This document shows positions 9,064-17,800 of a stretch of DNA of 64,000 nt, piece after piece. The stretch is from Rhizobium sp. BK316 (GTDB lineage: Bacteria; Pseudomonadota; Alphaproteobacteria; Rhizobiales; Rhizobiaceae): assembly GCF_014193695.1 (NCBI RefSeq), contig NZ_JACHZR010000007.1, positions 149,179 to 213,178 of the forward strand, read 5' to 3'. The stretch's first letter is position 1; each line of letters begins with the position of its first letter. Under the pieces are notes generated by a model that was not told the origin of the DNA, ran no database searches, and saw nothing but the letters and a program-made list of their open reading frames with translations. The position numbers and the translations under genes are program-made.

Positions 9064-9092
9064 TTCTTAACGTGCTGTTACAGAAAGTTCAA
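9064..9092 (-). promoter_or_regulatory. Likely pyc promoter
   Basis: On the minus strand TTGAAC (9087-9092) and TAAGAA (9064-9069) are separated by exactly 17 bp, a good match to the vegetative sigma factor consensus. Transcription would start near 9057, about 45 bp before the chosen TTG start of pyc. Confidence 0.5.
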
Positions 9093-9129
9093 TTTCCCTT
9101 GCCGTGACGAAATAGAATTTCTCTAGATC

Positions 9130-9870
9130 TCAGGTGATCAGCCCGTGCCGGAAAGCCAGAGCCACTGCCTGCTGCCGATTCTTGGCCTTCAGCTTGTCCT
9201 GCAGGCCGTTCATGTACCAGTCGACTGTGTGATTGGAGATCTTCAGATGCTTACTGATCTCCATCGAGGTCATGCCCTCGGCAAGATAATGCAGGATTTC
9301 CATTTCGCGCCTGGTCAACTGCGTATCGCTGATCGGCACCGTTTCCAGCGTCGCAGCCTCGCCCTGCATATCGAGCAGCCGCCAGAAGGCCTTGCGGGCG
9401 ATCGCCTCGAAAAGCGAGATCTCCGGCGGCGAAAGCTCAATCGGCTTGCCGCCGACGCTGAGGCTGCCGAGGATGCCGTTTCGCCCATAGATCGGGAAGA
9501 TATAGCCGTCTTCCAGCCCATGGCCGTAGGCATCGACCATCATCTGCTCCATGCGGCGTTGATGCGGGTCATCCCGGAAAGCCGCCATGCTGTCGCGCCA
9601 GCGGAAAGGCCGCTGCGCATGCGCAAGATACCGTACGGTCGGATCGACGAGCACGTATTTTTTCACCGCATAGATGTGCGACCATCTCTCCGGCCATCGG
9701 CTGGCCATAGTCACACCCCACGGGTTGTCTCCCTGCTTGGGATGACGAAGCAGACCGTAGAAATCGAATCCGCTCGCGCGGATCACCTTTTCGAGTTCGT
9801 CGAGCACACTTTGGCTATCGGAACTTTCCTCTAAAATGACAAGCAATTGAATTAAAGAATGAATTTGCAC
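9130..9870 (-). CDS. expR: LuxR-type quorum-sensing regulator ExpR
   Basis: The 246-residue protein has an N-terminal acyl-homoserine-lactone-binding domain (about 20-160) and a C-terminal LuxR helix-turn-helix (about 180-240, LTRREMEILHYLAEGMTSME). The ligand-pocket pattern is complete: PERWSHIYAVKKYVLVDPTV supplies the conserved W, Y and D-P residues, and FRW and GLEDG follow. No luxI-type synthase is present nearby, so it acts as a solo receptor here. The gene lies between pyc and ndvA, the same setting as expR of Sinorhizobium meliloti, where the product controls exopolysaccharide and motility genes. The GTG start at 9870 has AAGGGG 7 bp upstream. Unlike the classical S. meliloti laboratory strain, this copy is uninterrupted. 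Confidence 0.88.
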   Translation of the reverse strand: MQIHSLIQLLVILEESSDSQSVLDELEKVIRASGFDFYGLLRHPKQGDNPWGVTMASRWPERWSHIYAVKKYVLVDPTVRYLAHAQRPFRWRDSMAAFRDDPHQRRMEQMMVDAYGHGLEDGYIFPIYGRNGILGSLSVGGKPIELSPPEISLFEAIARKAFWRLLDMQGEAATLETVPISDTQLTRREMEILHYLAEGMTSMEISKHLKISNHTVDWYMNGLQDKLKAKNRQQAVALAFRHGLIT

Positions 9871-10178
9871 AAAATGCCCCTTGCCCGGACCAACGAGGCC
9901 GCCGGAGCAGGCCTGTTAACCCGCCGCTGAACGGTCTTTCCTAAAAATTGCAGTTCGCAAGTTGGATGGTGCGCTAGACGCTCCAGCGAATGCAAGCGCA
10001 AATTGTCGTGATGTATAGCTAAGCAACAATTTCAAAACCATGGTCACTTATCGCACTCTACGATCACAAATTTCGAAGCCGGATTCCAAACCCGAAGATC
10101 CTGTTAATCGTCGGTTCAGGTAGTTTTTTGTAGCATCGCACCATCCCGTTTTTCGCAGATGCAAAAAGAGGTTCCGAC
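9871..10178. other. Divergent expR-ndvA intergenic region
   Basis: These 308 bp hold no open reading frame that I can support. They must carry the promoters of expR (leftward) and ndvA (rightward). The only clear structure is AAATTGT at 10000-10006 mirrored by ACAATTT at 10026-10032, a perfect 7-bp inverted repeat with 19 bp between the arms, which could be a regulator site. AAAGAGG at 10165-10171 is the ndvA ribosome site. Confidence 0.5.
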
Positions 10179-11942
10179 GTGTCGTTATTTAAGGTCTATG
10201 CAAGGGCTCTGCGCTATCTCGGCGCCTACAAGCTCCGCGTATCCCTCGTCGTTATCGCGAACATCGTATTGGCGGCCATCACCATTGCCGAGCCGATCCT
10301 GTTCGGCCGTATCATCGATGCGATTTCCGGCAAGGGCGAAGTCAAGCCAATCCTTATGATGTGGGCCGCCTTTGCGGTTTTCAATACCATCGCCTTCGTC
10401 CTCGTGGCACGCGAAGCAGACAGGCTGGCCCACGGCCGCCGCGCGACGCTTCTGACGGAGGCCTTCGGCCGCATCATCTCCATGCCGCTTTCCTGGCACC
10501 ATCAGCGGGGTACGTCCAACGCGCTGCACACGCTGCTGCGCGCCTGCGAAACCCTGTTCGGCCTGTGGCTGGAGTTCATGCGCAACCATCTTTCGACAGT
10601 CATTGCGCTTGGCCTGCTCATCCCGACCGCGATATCCATGGATCTGCGTCTCTCCGCAGTCCTGATCGTGCTCGGCATCGCCTATTGGATCATCGGCCGC
10701 GTGGTCATGAGCCGCACGAAGGATGGCCAGGCTTCGGTCGAGAACCACTATCATACTGTCTTCGGTCACGTCAGCGATTCCATCAGCAACGTCTCGGTGC
10801 TGCATAGCTATAACCGTATCGATGCCGAAACGCGTGCGCTGAAGTCCTTCGCCGATCGCCTGCTGCAGGCGCAGTACCCGGTGCTCGACTGGTGGGCGCT
10901 TGCGAGCGCACTGAATCGCATGGCCTCCACGATCGCCATGATGATCGTGCTCGTCATCGGTACCGTGCTGGTCCAGAACGGCGAACTGCGTGTCGGCGAC
11001 GTCATTGCCTTCATCGGCTTCGCTAACCTGCTGATCGCCCGCCTGGACCTGATGCGCCAGTTCGCCACGCAGATCTTCGAGGCCCGTTCGAAACTGGAAG
11101 ACTTCTATAATCTGGAAGATTCCGTCCGCGAACGCGAAGAGCCGGCCGGCAACGGCGAGATCAAGGACGTCAAGGGCGACGTCGAGTTCAACGACGTCTC
11201 CTTCGGCTTCGCCAACAGCTCGCAGGGCCTGCACAACGTCTCCTTCAAAGTGAAGGCCGGCCAGACGGTTGCGATCGTCGGTCCGACCGGCGCCGGCAAG
11301 ACGACGCTCGTCAATCTGCTGCAGCGTGTCTACGATCCGCAGGGCGGCCAGATCCTCGTCGACGGCACCGATATCAGCAAGGTCACGCGCAAGTCGCTTC
11401 GCCGCTATATCGCCACCGTCTTCCAGGATGCCGGCCTGCTCAATCGCTCGATTAGCGACAACATCCGCCTCGGCCGCGAGAACGCGTCTGAAGAGGATAT
11501 GCGTCGCGCCGCCGAAGCCGCCGCCGCGTCCGACTTCATCGAGAACCGCGACGAGCAGTACGACACCCATGTCGGCGAACGTGGCAACAAGCTCTCCGGC
11601 GGCGAACGCCAGCGTATCGCGATCGCCCGCGCCATTCTCAAGGATGCGCCGATCCTGGTGCTGGACGAGGCGACCTCCGCGCTCGACGTCGAGACGGAAG
11701 CCCGCGTCAAGGCCGCGATCGACAACCTGCGCCAGAACCGCACCACCTTCATCATCGCCCACCGTCTCTCGACGGTCCGCGAGGCGGATATGGTGCTGTT
11801 CCTCGACAACGGCCGCATTGTCGAGCACGGCAGCTTCGACGAGCTCAGCCACTCCAACGGCCGCTTCGCTGCTCTGCTGCGCGCCAGCGGCATCCTGACG
11901 GACGATGAAGTCCGCAAGGCCCACACGACCGAAGCTGCCTGA
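10179..11942 (+). CDS. ndvA: Cyclic beta-1,2-glucan exporter NdvA (ChvA), ABC transporter
   Basis: A 587-residue ABC half-transporter with about six transmembrane helices in residues 1-300 fused to an ATPase domain. The ATPase has Walker A GPTGAGKT (about 365-372), signature LSGGERQR (472-479), Walker B VLDEAT and the H-loop IIAHRL. It works as a homodimer and moves cyclic beta-1,2-glucan made by NdvB from cytoplasm to periplasm, where the glucan is needed for osmoadaptation and for attachment or nodule invasion. The start is GTG at 10179 behind AAAGAGG. Length and neighbourhood (expR and pyc on one side, ndvB 3 kb away) match NdvA/ChvA. A strong terminator follows. Confidence 0.95.
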   Translation: MSLFKVYARALRYLGAYKLRVSLVVIANIVLAAITIAEPILFGRIIDAISGKGEVKPILMMWAAFAVFNTIAFVLVAREADRLAHGRRATLLTEAFGRIISMPLSWHHQRGTSNALHTLLRACETLFGLWLEFMRNHLSTVIALGLLIPTAISMDLRLSAVLIVLGIAYWIIGRVVMSRTKDGQASVENHYHTVFGHVSDSISNVSVLHSYNRIDAETRALKSFADRLLQAQYPVLDWWALASALNRMASTIAMMIVLVIGTVLVQNGELRVGDVIAFIGFANLLIARLDLMRQFATQIFEARSKLEDFYNLEDSVREREEPAGNGEIKDVKGDVEFNDVSFGFANSSQGLHNVSFKVKAGQTVAIVGPTGAGKTTLVNLLQRVYDPQGGQILVDGTDISKVTRKSLRRYIATVFQDAGLLNRSISDNIRLGRENASEEDMRRAAEAAAASDFIENRDEQYDTHVGERGNKLSGGERQRIAIARAILKDAPILVLDEATSALDVETEARVKAAIDNLRQNRTTFIIAHRLSTVREADMVLFLDNGRIVEHGSFDELSHSNGRFAALLRASGILTDDEVRKAHTTEAA

Positions 11943-11964
11943 TCGGCTTCGCAAGGACACGACG

Positions 11965-11999
11965 AAAGGCCGGAAGGGCATCGCTCTTCCGGCCTTTTT
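11965..11999 (+). terminator. Rho-independent terminator of ndvA
   Basis: A 12-bp perfect stem (AAAGGCCGGAAG at 11965-11976 with CTTCCGGCCTTT at 11986-11997) with a 9-nt loop runs directly into a T-tract, 22 bp after the ndvA stop. Confidence 0.9.
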
Positions 12000-12077
12000 G
12001 TTGCGTGGATTCCCTGTGAAACGCTGTGGGCAGACCCGCTTGTCATCGTCCTCGGTAGGGATAGATCTGTAGAACCT

Positions 12078-12317
12078 CTAAGCCGCTTCTGCATAGACCA
12101 GGTCAGGTGCAAGGATCCATTCGCCCTGTTTGAGCGACATGACATCAAGCCTGCCGCGGCCATCCCTGGCGGCGATGCCGACAAACCGATAGCGGCCACC
12201 GTTCCGGTCGATGACCACGGCAGAAATCGGTTTACCGCGAAGATGACCGACAACAGGGCCGTCTGCCTTCGCGGCATCAAGCACGAAATATTCGTGAGGA
12301 ACGTTGCGACTAACCAT
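12078..12317 (-). CDS. Hypothetical protein, coupled to the gene before it
   Basis: I do not recognise this 79-residue protein. It is soluble, with the pattern GGRYRFVGIAARDGRGRLDV suggesting a small beta-rich fold. The ATG at 12315-12317 overlaps the stop of the 51-codon gene at 12310, so translation may be coupled; an in-frame ATG at 12344 is an alternative start that would add nine residues. It is convergent with ndvA, whose terminator lies between them. Coding strand and base use agree with neighbouring genes, and I see no sign of decay. Confidence 0.6.
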   Translation of the reverse strand: MVSRNVPHEYFVLDAAKADGPVVGHLRGKPISAVVIDRNGGRYRFVGIAARDGRGRLDVMSLKQGEWILAPDLVYAEAA

Positions 12318-12465
12318 CACGCGCGACCTCGCTCCGGCCGACATCCATCTTTGTCCCTGCCTTCATTGCGGCATCCGGGCGATTGGCCTCGGCCGGAACC
12401 GGCTTGCGGCAGAACTGTTTCGTCTTCTTGATCTCGGTAATGAATGGCTTTCGCTGCGGCCTCAT
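12310..12465 (-). CDS. Small basic hypothetical protein (51 aa)
   Basis: This short gene encodes a 51-residue basic protein beginning MRPQRKPFITEIKKTKQFC. AAAGGA lies about 6 bp before the ATG at 12463-12465, a near-ideal ribosome site. Its stop overlaps the start of the next gene in the -1 direction by 8 bp, which argues that both are real and co-expressed. It lies 29 bp downstream of the hydratase gene, so three genes may share one transcript. No membrane segment is seen. Basic N-termini of this kind may bind nucleic acid, but I cannot assign a function. Confidence 0.55.
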   Translation of the reverse strand: MRPQRKPFITEIKKTKQFCRKPVPAEANRPDAAMKAGTKMDVGRSEVARDG

Positions 12466-12493
12466 AACTTGTCCTTTCGGTTTGAAATGCGTG

Positions 12494-13264
12494 TCACGCA
12501 AAGATGCATTCCACCTGTCCAAGTGGTCCGAAATCAGCCGCCATATGCTGGCCGGGCCAAACCTGAAGAATGGTCGTGCACGATCCCGTCGCAACGATAT
12601 CGTTGGCCTGAAGCTGCCTGCCGTTCGCCGAAAGCTGGCCTGCCAGCCAGACGACGGCATTGAGCGGATTGCCCATGACCGATGCGGATGTCCCCGAAAA
12701 GACCATCTGCTTGAACAGGAAGGTCGTAATATCGATGCCGGCAAGATCGGCTGATGCCAGCGCCCCGGTATGATCACCGCAGAGGGTTGCGACATGCAGG
12801 CCGAAGTCGGCGATCGCTGCGTGGTCTCCCGTGAAGACCCGCCGCGTGCGCCGGCCGAGAATGCCGACGGCCGGGCGGCAATCGAGCACGGCTTCAGCAG
12901 CACTGTCGAGGTTGATCGGCTCTCCGATATCCGGATAGGACCGCAGCATCGTGAAAACCAGCTCACACTGGACACCGATGGTGCCTGGCGGCAGCCGGAA
13001 TTCCTTCGTGCCGGCAAGAAGTGCAGAACCGGGAATTTCGGAATAGATCGGCCTTGCGAGACCGAGGATGTGGCGCGATTCCTCGCTCGTGCCGACAAGC
13101 ACGTAGCCCTTGCGCTCGAAACCCAGCGCATCCTGTGCGATCGCCTGGATGTCATAAGCCTCGCGTTCGGAGGAGATCAGGTCAAGGGGAAGATCGCAGA
13201 GTTCATTATGCCGACGGCTCCTGGCGAGGATATCGGCTGTGGCGTCCTTGAGTTCGAAGTACAT
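12494..13264 (-). CDS. 2-keto-4-pentenoate hydratase / fumarylacetoacetase family protein
   Basis: The 256-residue protein looks like the MhpD/DmpE hydratase group, which hydrates 2-hydroxypentadienoate-type enols or decarboxylates oxalocrotonate in aromatic ring-fission pathways. Supporting stretches are AYDIQAIAQD near the N-terminus, the metal-binding region containing CELVFTMLRSYPD, and GNPLNAVVWLAGQLSANGRQ near the C-terminus. I start it at the ATG at 13264, preceded by AGGGAGC, rather than at the in-frame ATG at 13288. No other ring-cleavage genes are near, so the true substrate is open. Confidence 0.78.
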   Translation of the reverse strand: MYFELKDATADILARSRRHNELCDLPLDLISSEREAYDIQAIAQDALGFERKGYVLVGTSEESRHILGLARPIYSEIPGSALLAGTKEFRLPPGTIGVQCELVFTMLRSYPDIGEPINLDSAAEAVLDCRPAVGILGRRTRRVFTGDHAAIADFGLHVATLCGDHTGALASADLAGIDITTFLFKQMVFSGTSASVMGNPLNAVVWLAGQLSANGRQLQANDIVATGSCTTILQVWPGQHMAADFGPLGQVECIFA

Positions 13265-13444
13265 CTTCGTGCTCCCTATCATTGGCATTGCCTCAGGAAG
13301 CCAAAATGGAGCCAGGCGCGTAACCGTTCCATTCGTGATGAACAGCTAAAAAATCAAAATCTCATAGTGATCCCGGAGGTTTGCCCTCGCGCTTCCACCT
13401 GGAGCAACTGCGTCAAGGCGTAGCCATCCACGCTCGGCGAAAAG

Positions 13445-13475
13445 AAAAAAGCCGGCGGCCTCTTCGACCGCCAGC
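13445..13475 (-). terminator. Rho-independent terminator of opgC
   Basis: On the minus strand a 10-bp stem with two G-U pairs (13466-13475 with 13451-13460, 5-nt loop) is followed by six T residues. It lies 25 bp after the opgC stop and separates it from the hydratase gene. Confidence 0.8.
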
Positions 13476-13499
13476 TTAATATTGTTTGAGGAAGCCGGC

Positions 13500-14729
13500 C
13501 TATTTGCGCTTGCCCTGACCGTAGGAATCCGCCGCCCGGTTGACACGGACCGGTACCGGAATGGCGCCGCCGGCAAGAGGCCGGGTCTTTTCCTGTTCGC
13601 GTTTGTATTCAAGATAATAGGCATAGGCGAACTGGGCGGCGATACCGGCAAGCACGAAGATCGGGCCGATGATCTGGTCTCGATTGGTGATGTAGAGCAG
13701 CACTTGCCCGGCCATTGCAAGGATGGTGCCGGCGACGAAGATATTGAGCGAGTGCCGGCCGAGGATCGTCAGCGGATGATCGGCCGGGCGGCGGAAAGCC
13801 TGCGATACCGCCGGAATATTGATCACCAGATAGGCGAGCGCCAGCACGTGCATAAGACGCGGCAGCGACAGGAAGGTTTTGTCGAAACCGGTGAGCACTA
13901 CCGGCAGGCCGAGCGCCGCAAGATAGTTTCCGAGATCCCAGAGACGGGCTGTCACCCAGATGAAGGAGAGCACGACATAGCTGAGTGCGAGCGCGAAAAG
14001 CAGCGGATGGCGGGGAAGCGTGCCGCCGCGCTTGACATGCATCATCGACACGATGCCGATCGTGAACAGGAACTGCCAGGAGAAGGGATTGAGGAACCAG
14101 TCTCCTTCAAACAGCATGTTCTGCGGCGCAATCTGATAGACGCCCGCAAGCAGCCAAACGGTGCCGGAAACGACTAGCGCCAACAGCGTGCTCTTCTCGT
14201 TCAGAAGCAGGATCAGCGGCACCATCAACATCAGCGCGCCGTACATCGGCAGAATGTTGTTGTAGCCGATCTGGTGGCCGAGCAGCAGCAGTGCGGGAAT
14301 GCCCTCCTTCAGGTTCATCAGCACCGCCAGAATATTGATCTCGACCAGTAGCCCCGGCCGATGGAACAGCCAAGCGCCGCAGATAAAGAGCGCCAGCGTC
14401 ACGAAGGTGGTGATCATATGAGCGAGATAAAGCGTGAAGGCGCGCTTTGCCGCCTTGATCGCCATTTCCAGCCGTCTGCCCGCCTTGAAGCGCGAACCAT
14501 AAGCAAGACCGACTGCAATGCCCGAGATCAGCACGAAGGCTTCGGCGGCATCGGAAAAGCCGAAATTCTTCGTCGTGATATATTCGAAGATTTGCCCTGG
14601 GACGTGATTGATGAAGATCGTGATCAGGGCAAGACCACGAATCACATCGAGCCTCGTATCACGCTTCGACGCCGCTACTGATATGGAACTTCGTTGGGCG
14701 CCAATGGCTTTGGTCGGCATACCTGCCAT
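13500..14729 (-). CDS. OpgC-like integral membrane acyltransferase (glucan modification)
   Basis: This 409-residue protein has about ten hydrophobic segments and the OpgC family start: RDTRLDVIRGLALITIFINH, followed by AEAFVLISGIAVGLAYG. OpgC proteins are inner-membrane acyltransferases that add succinyl groups to periplasmic glucans. The gene lies 98 bp downstream of the cyclic glucan synthase ndvB on the same strand, and ndvA faces it 1.6 kb away, so decoration of cyclic beta-1,2-glucan is the natural role. That role is inferred from context, since OpgC relatives also act on other glucans. The ATG at 14729 follows AGGAGAG. A terminator closes the unit. Confidence 0.85.
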   Translation of the reverse strand: MAGMPTKAIGAQRSSISVAASKRDTRLDVIRGLALITIFINHVPGQIFEYITTKNFGFSDAAEAFVLISGIAVGLAYGSRFKAGRRLEMAIKAAKRAFTLYLAHMITTFVTLALFICGAWLFHRPGLLVEINILAVLMNLKEGIPALLLLGHQIGYNNILPMYGALMLMVPLILLLNEKSTLLALVVSGTVWLLAGVYQIAPQNMLFEGDWFLNPFSWQFLFTIGIVSMMHVKRGGTLPRHPLLFALALSYVVLSFIWVTARLWDLGNYLAALGLPVVLTGFDKTFLSLPRLMHVLALAYLVINIPAVSQAFRRPADHPLTILGRHSLNIFVAGTILAMAGQVLLYITNRDQIIGPIFVLAGIAAQFAYAYYLEYKREQEKTRPLAGGAIPVPVRVNRAADSYGQGKRK

Positions 14730-14827
14730 GGTGTCTCTCCTGTTATCCGTTTTGCAAACGCTACGCCGGCCAAAAGGGTTCCCCTTTGGCCGCGCGAATC
14801 GCCGGAAAATCAGCTTGGAGATTGCTG

Positions 14828-17800
14828 TTATCCGACCGGATATCCCTCGTGGGGATTGGCGACTTCGCTGCCGTTTATAGACAGAGTGTAGCCTTCAGCA
14901 TTGGACGCTTTTGAGACCGAAATGCGGTATTTGCTTCCGCCGCGCTTGATCTCTGCCGCAAACCCGTCCCAATTGGAAGGGAGCGACGGGTTCACAAAAA
15001 GTTGTCCACCCTTTAGCCGGATACCGAGGATGCCTTCTACCGCCGCGCGGTAGAGCCAGCCGGCCGAACCCGTGTACCAGGTCCAGCCGCCACGCCCGAT
15101 ATAGGGATCGTCGCCGTAGACATCGGCCGCTACGACGTAGGGCTCTACGCGGTACCGTTCGGCCGCCGCCTTATTCAGCGAATGGGTGATCGGATTGAGG
15201 ATTTGGAAGCAACGCAGCGCGTCGTCCCCCCGTTTCAAATTTGCCAGTGCCATGACCACCCAAGTCGAGGCATGTGTGTATTGGCCACCGTTCTCGCGAA
15301 CGCCGGGCGGATAGGCCTTGATATAGCCCGGATCCTTTGACGACTTCTCGAAAGGCGGCGTGAAGAGGCGGATGACCCGCGCCTCCTCATCCACCAACTG
15401 GGCGAGCACCGCATCCATCGCTTTGGCGGCCCGCTCCGAATCGCCTTCGCCCGAGAGCACACTCCAGGACTGGGCGATCGAATCGATCTGGCATTCCAGG
15501 TTTTCCTTCGATCCGAGCGGCGTGCCGTCATCGAATGTGCCGCGACGATAATAACCGCCATCCCACGCAGCGCTTTCGAGCGCCCTCTTGAGTTCGGTGA
15601 GGTGGGTCCTCCAGCGTTCGGCACGAGCCTTGTCGCCCCGTTCTTCGGCATATGGGACGAAAGAGCGCAGTGTGCCGGCAAGGAACCAGCCGAGCCAGAC
15701 GCTCGTGCCCTGGCCGCCGATGCCGACTCGGTTCATGCCGTCATTCCAGTCGCCGCCGAGGAAGAGCGGCAGGCCGTTTGTGCCCTTGCGGGCAATGGCG
15801 AGATCGAGCGCCAGGGCCGCATGTTCGTAGACGCTTGCCGTATCCTCGGACATCTCCGGCTTGGAGAAGGAGTCGTGCTGACCTTCCAGCAGCGCCGGGC
15901 CTTCAAGAAAGGGAAGCTGCTCGTCAAGCACGCTCCTGTCGCCACTGACGCTGCAATAATGATCGATCGCATAAGCGAGCCATACAACGTCGTCGGAAAT
16001 CATGGTGCGCACGCCGGCGCCCGTTCCCGGCAGCCACCAGTGCTGCACGTCGCCTTCGCGGAACTGACGCGAGGCGGCGTTGACGATCTGGCGCCGCGCA
16101 AGCGCAGGTTCCTGCAGCACAAAGGCGAGCGTATCCTGCAATTGGTCGCGGAAGCCGAAGGCACCGCTCGCCTGATAGAAGGCGGTGCGGGCCATGATGC
16201 GGCAGCCGAGGCTTTGATAGGGCAGCCAGGTATTGACGAGATTGTTCATGCCCTGATCCGGCGTCGAAATCTGCAGCTTGCCGGTGAATTCCTGCCAGAA
16301 GCCCTGGTTCGCCTGCACCGCCTCATCGAACGAGCCCTTTCGAATATCGGCAAGCAAGGCGCGCGCGGCCTCTTCCGTCGGCGCATCCCCCAGGAAGAAG
16401 GTGACGTCGCGCTCTTCGTCGGCGCCGAGCTCGATATCGATCGCAAGGATCGCTGCTGGATCGCCGTCGAGGTCCGTGGAGCCGGAAAGAGCCGCCGCTG
16501 CTGTCACAGCGAAAGGCGCCTCAATCGTCCCGGTTTTGCCAAGAAACTCACGACGACTTGCTGAGAAACTCGAAACCGTTTCGCTCGCGGCGAAGAAGGC
16601 GGTACGGCCCGAATAATCGATGCTGTAGAGGTTCGTAGCAAACAGCGCCCCTGTCTCCTCGTCGTGTTTCGACAAGATGAAGGAGGCAGTCTTCTGCGGA
16701 TTATTCCCAAGGACCCATTCGACATAAGCGTAGAGCCGAAGCTTGCGGCTTTCCGAGCCTGTATTGCGCAACCGCAGGCGCTGCAGCTTCACCGGCTTCT
16801 CGCGACACACCGTCTGCGTCACTTCCAGCGCAATTTCATGCTGCATGCTGGAGAAAGTGGAATAGCCGAGACCATGCCGCGCTTCAAAGCGAATGTCGTT
16901 GCGACGGGAAAGCGTTGCAAATGGCGTCATGACCGCCCCGCTTTCGAGATCCGCTATGTAGAGGGCTTCGCCGGAACGGTTGATGACTGCATCGTTCGAC
17001 CAGGAGGTGAGCTGATAATCGCGCGAATTGACGCTCCAGGTGAAACCCGCACCTTCCGCCGACACATGGAAGCCGAACTGGTCGTTCGAGATGACGTTGA
17101 TCCATGGCTGTGGCGTCGCCCGCCCGCCCGGCAGACGTGTGACATATTCACGGCCGTCGCGGCTAAAGCCACCGATGCCATTCCAGAAGTCGAGATCGCC
17201 TTCCTCCTCAATGGCGACGGTCTTGATAGCCGGGGCCGGCAGGGGCGGTATGCGCTTGACCGGCATCCCCGCGCGTTCGGTCTTTTCCGTCTCCTCAAGC
17301 TCTTCCTTGCCGAGCGCAAACAGCATGAGGGTGCGGTTGATCTGATCGACCACCTTGCCGTTCCTGGCATGCAGCGTCACCCGCGAGGCAGCAATCAGTG
17401 CCTGATAGGTGCTCTCTTCCATCAAGTCCCTGCGGACCGCAAAGATGTGCTGGCGCAGGCCGTCAGCCTGGCCCATGCGGCGCACGTTTTCGCACATCGC
17501 GTCGAGCGCATGCTGCATATCCTGCACATAGGAAGAGGCCCGTTCGTTCATGATGACGAGATCGGCGGTCACGCCGCGCGAGCGCAGATATTCCTGCGCC
17601 AGCAACGCCTCGCGGGCAATCTCGAGATCCATGTCGTCATCGATGCGCAGCGTGAAGATCGGGAAATCGCCCGAAATTGCCAACGGCCAGAGCGCCGACT
17701 GCGACTGCATGCCGGTCCGGACGACCATGTGATCGCCGCGAAGCTGCATGTCCGGATAGACAAGATAACGACCGAGATGCTGGAAGGCGGCCGCCTGCTG

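Noticed and set aside
7549..9126. A 525-codon open frame on the plus strand opposite pyc
   Set aside because: It lies entirely antisense to the well-conserved pyc gene, and its translation shows no domain; it is a by-product of GC-rich codon use.
10185..11981. A 598-codon open frame on the minus strand opposite ndvA
   Set aside because: It mirrors ndvA and reads through its terminator; the translation is low-complexity and lacks any recognisable motif.
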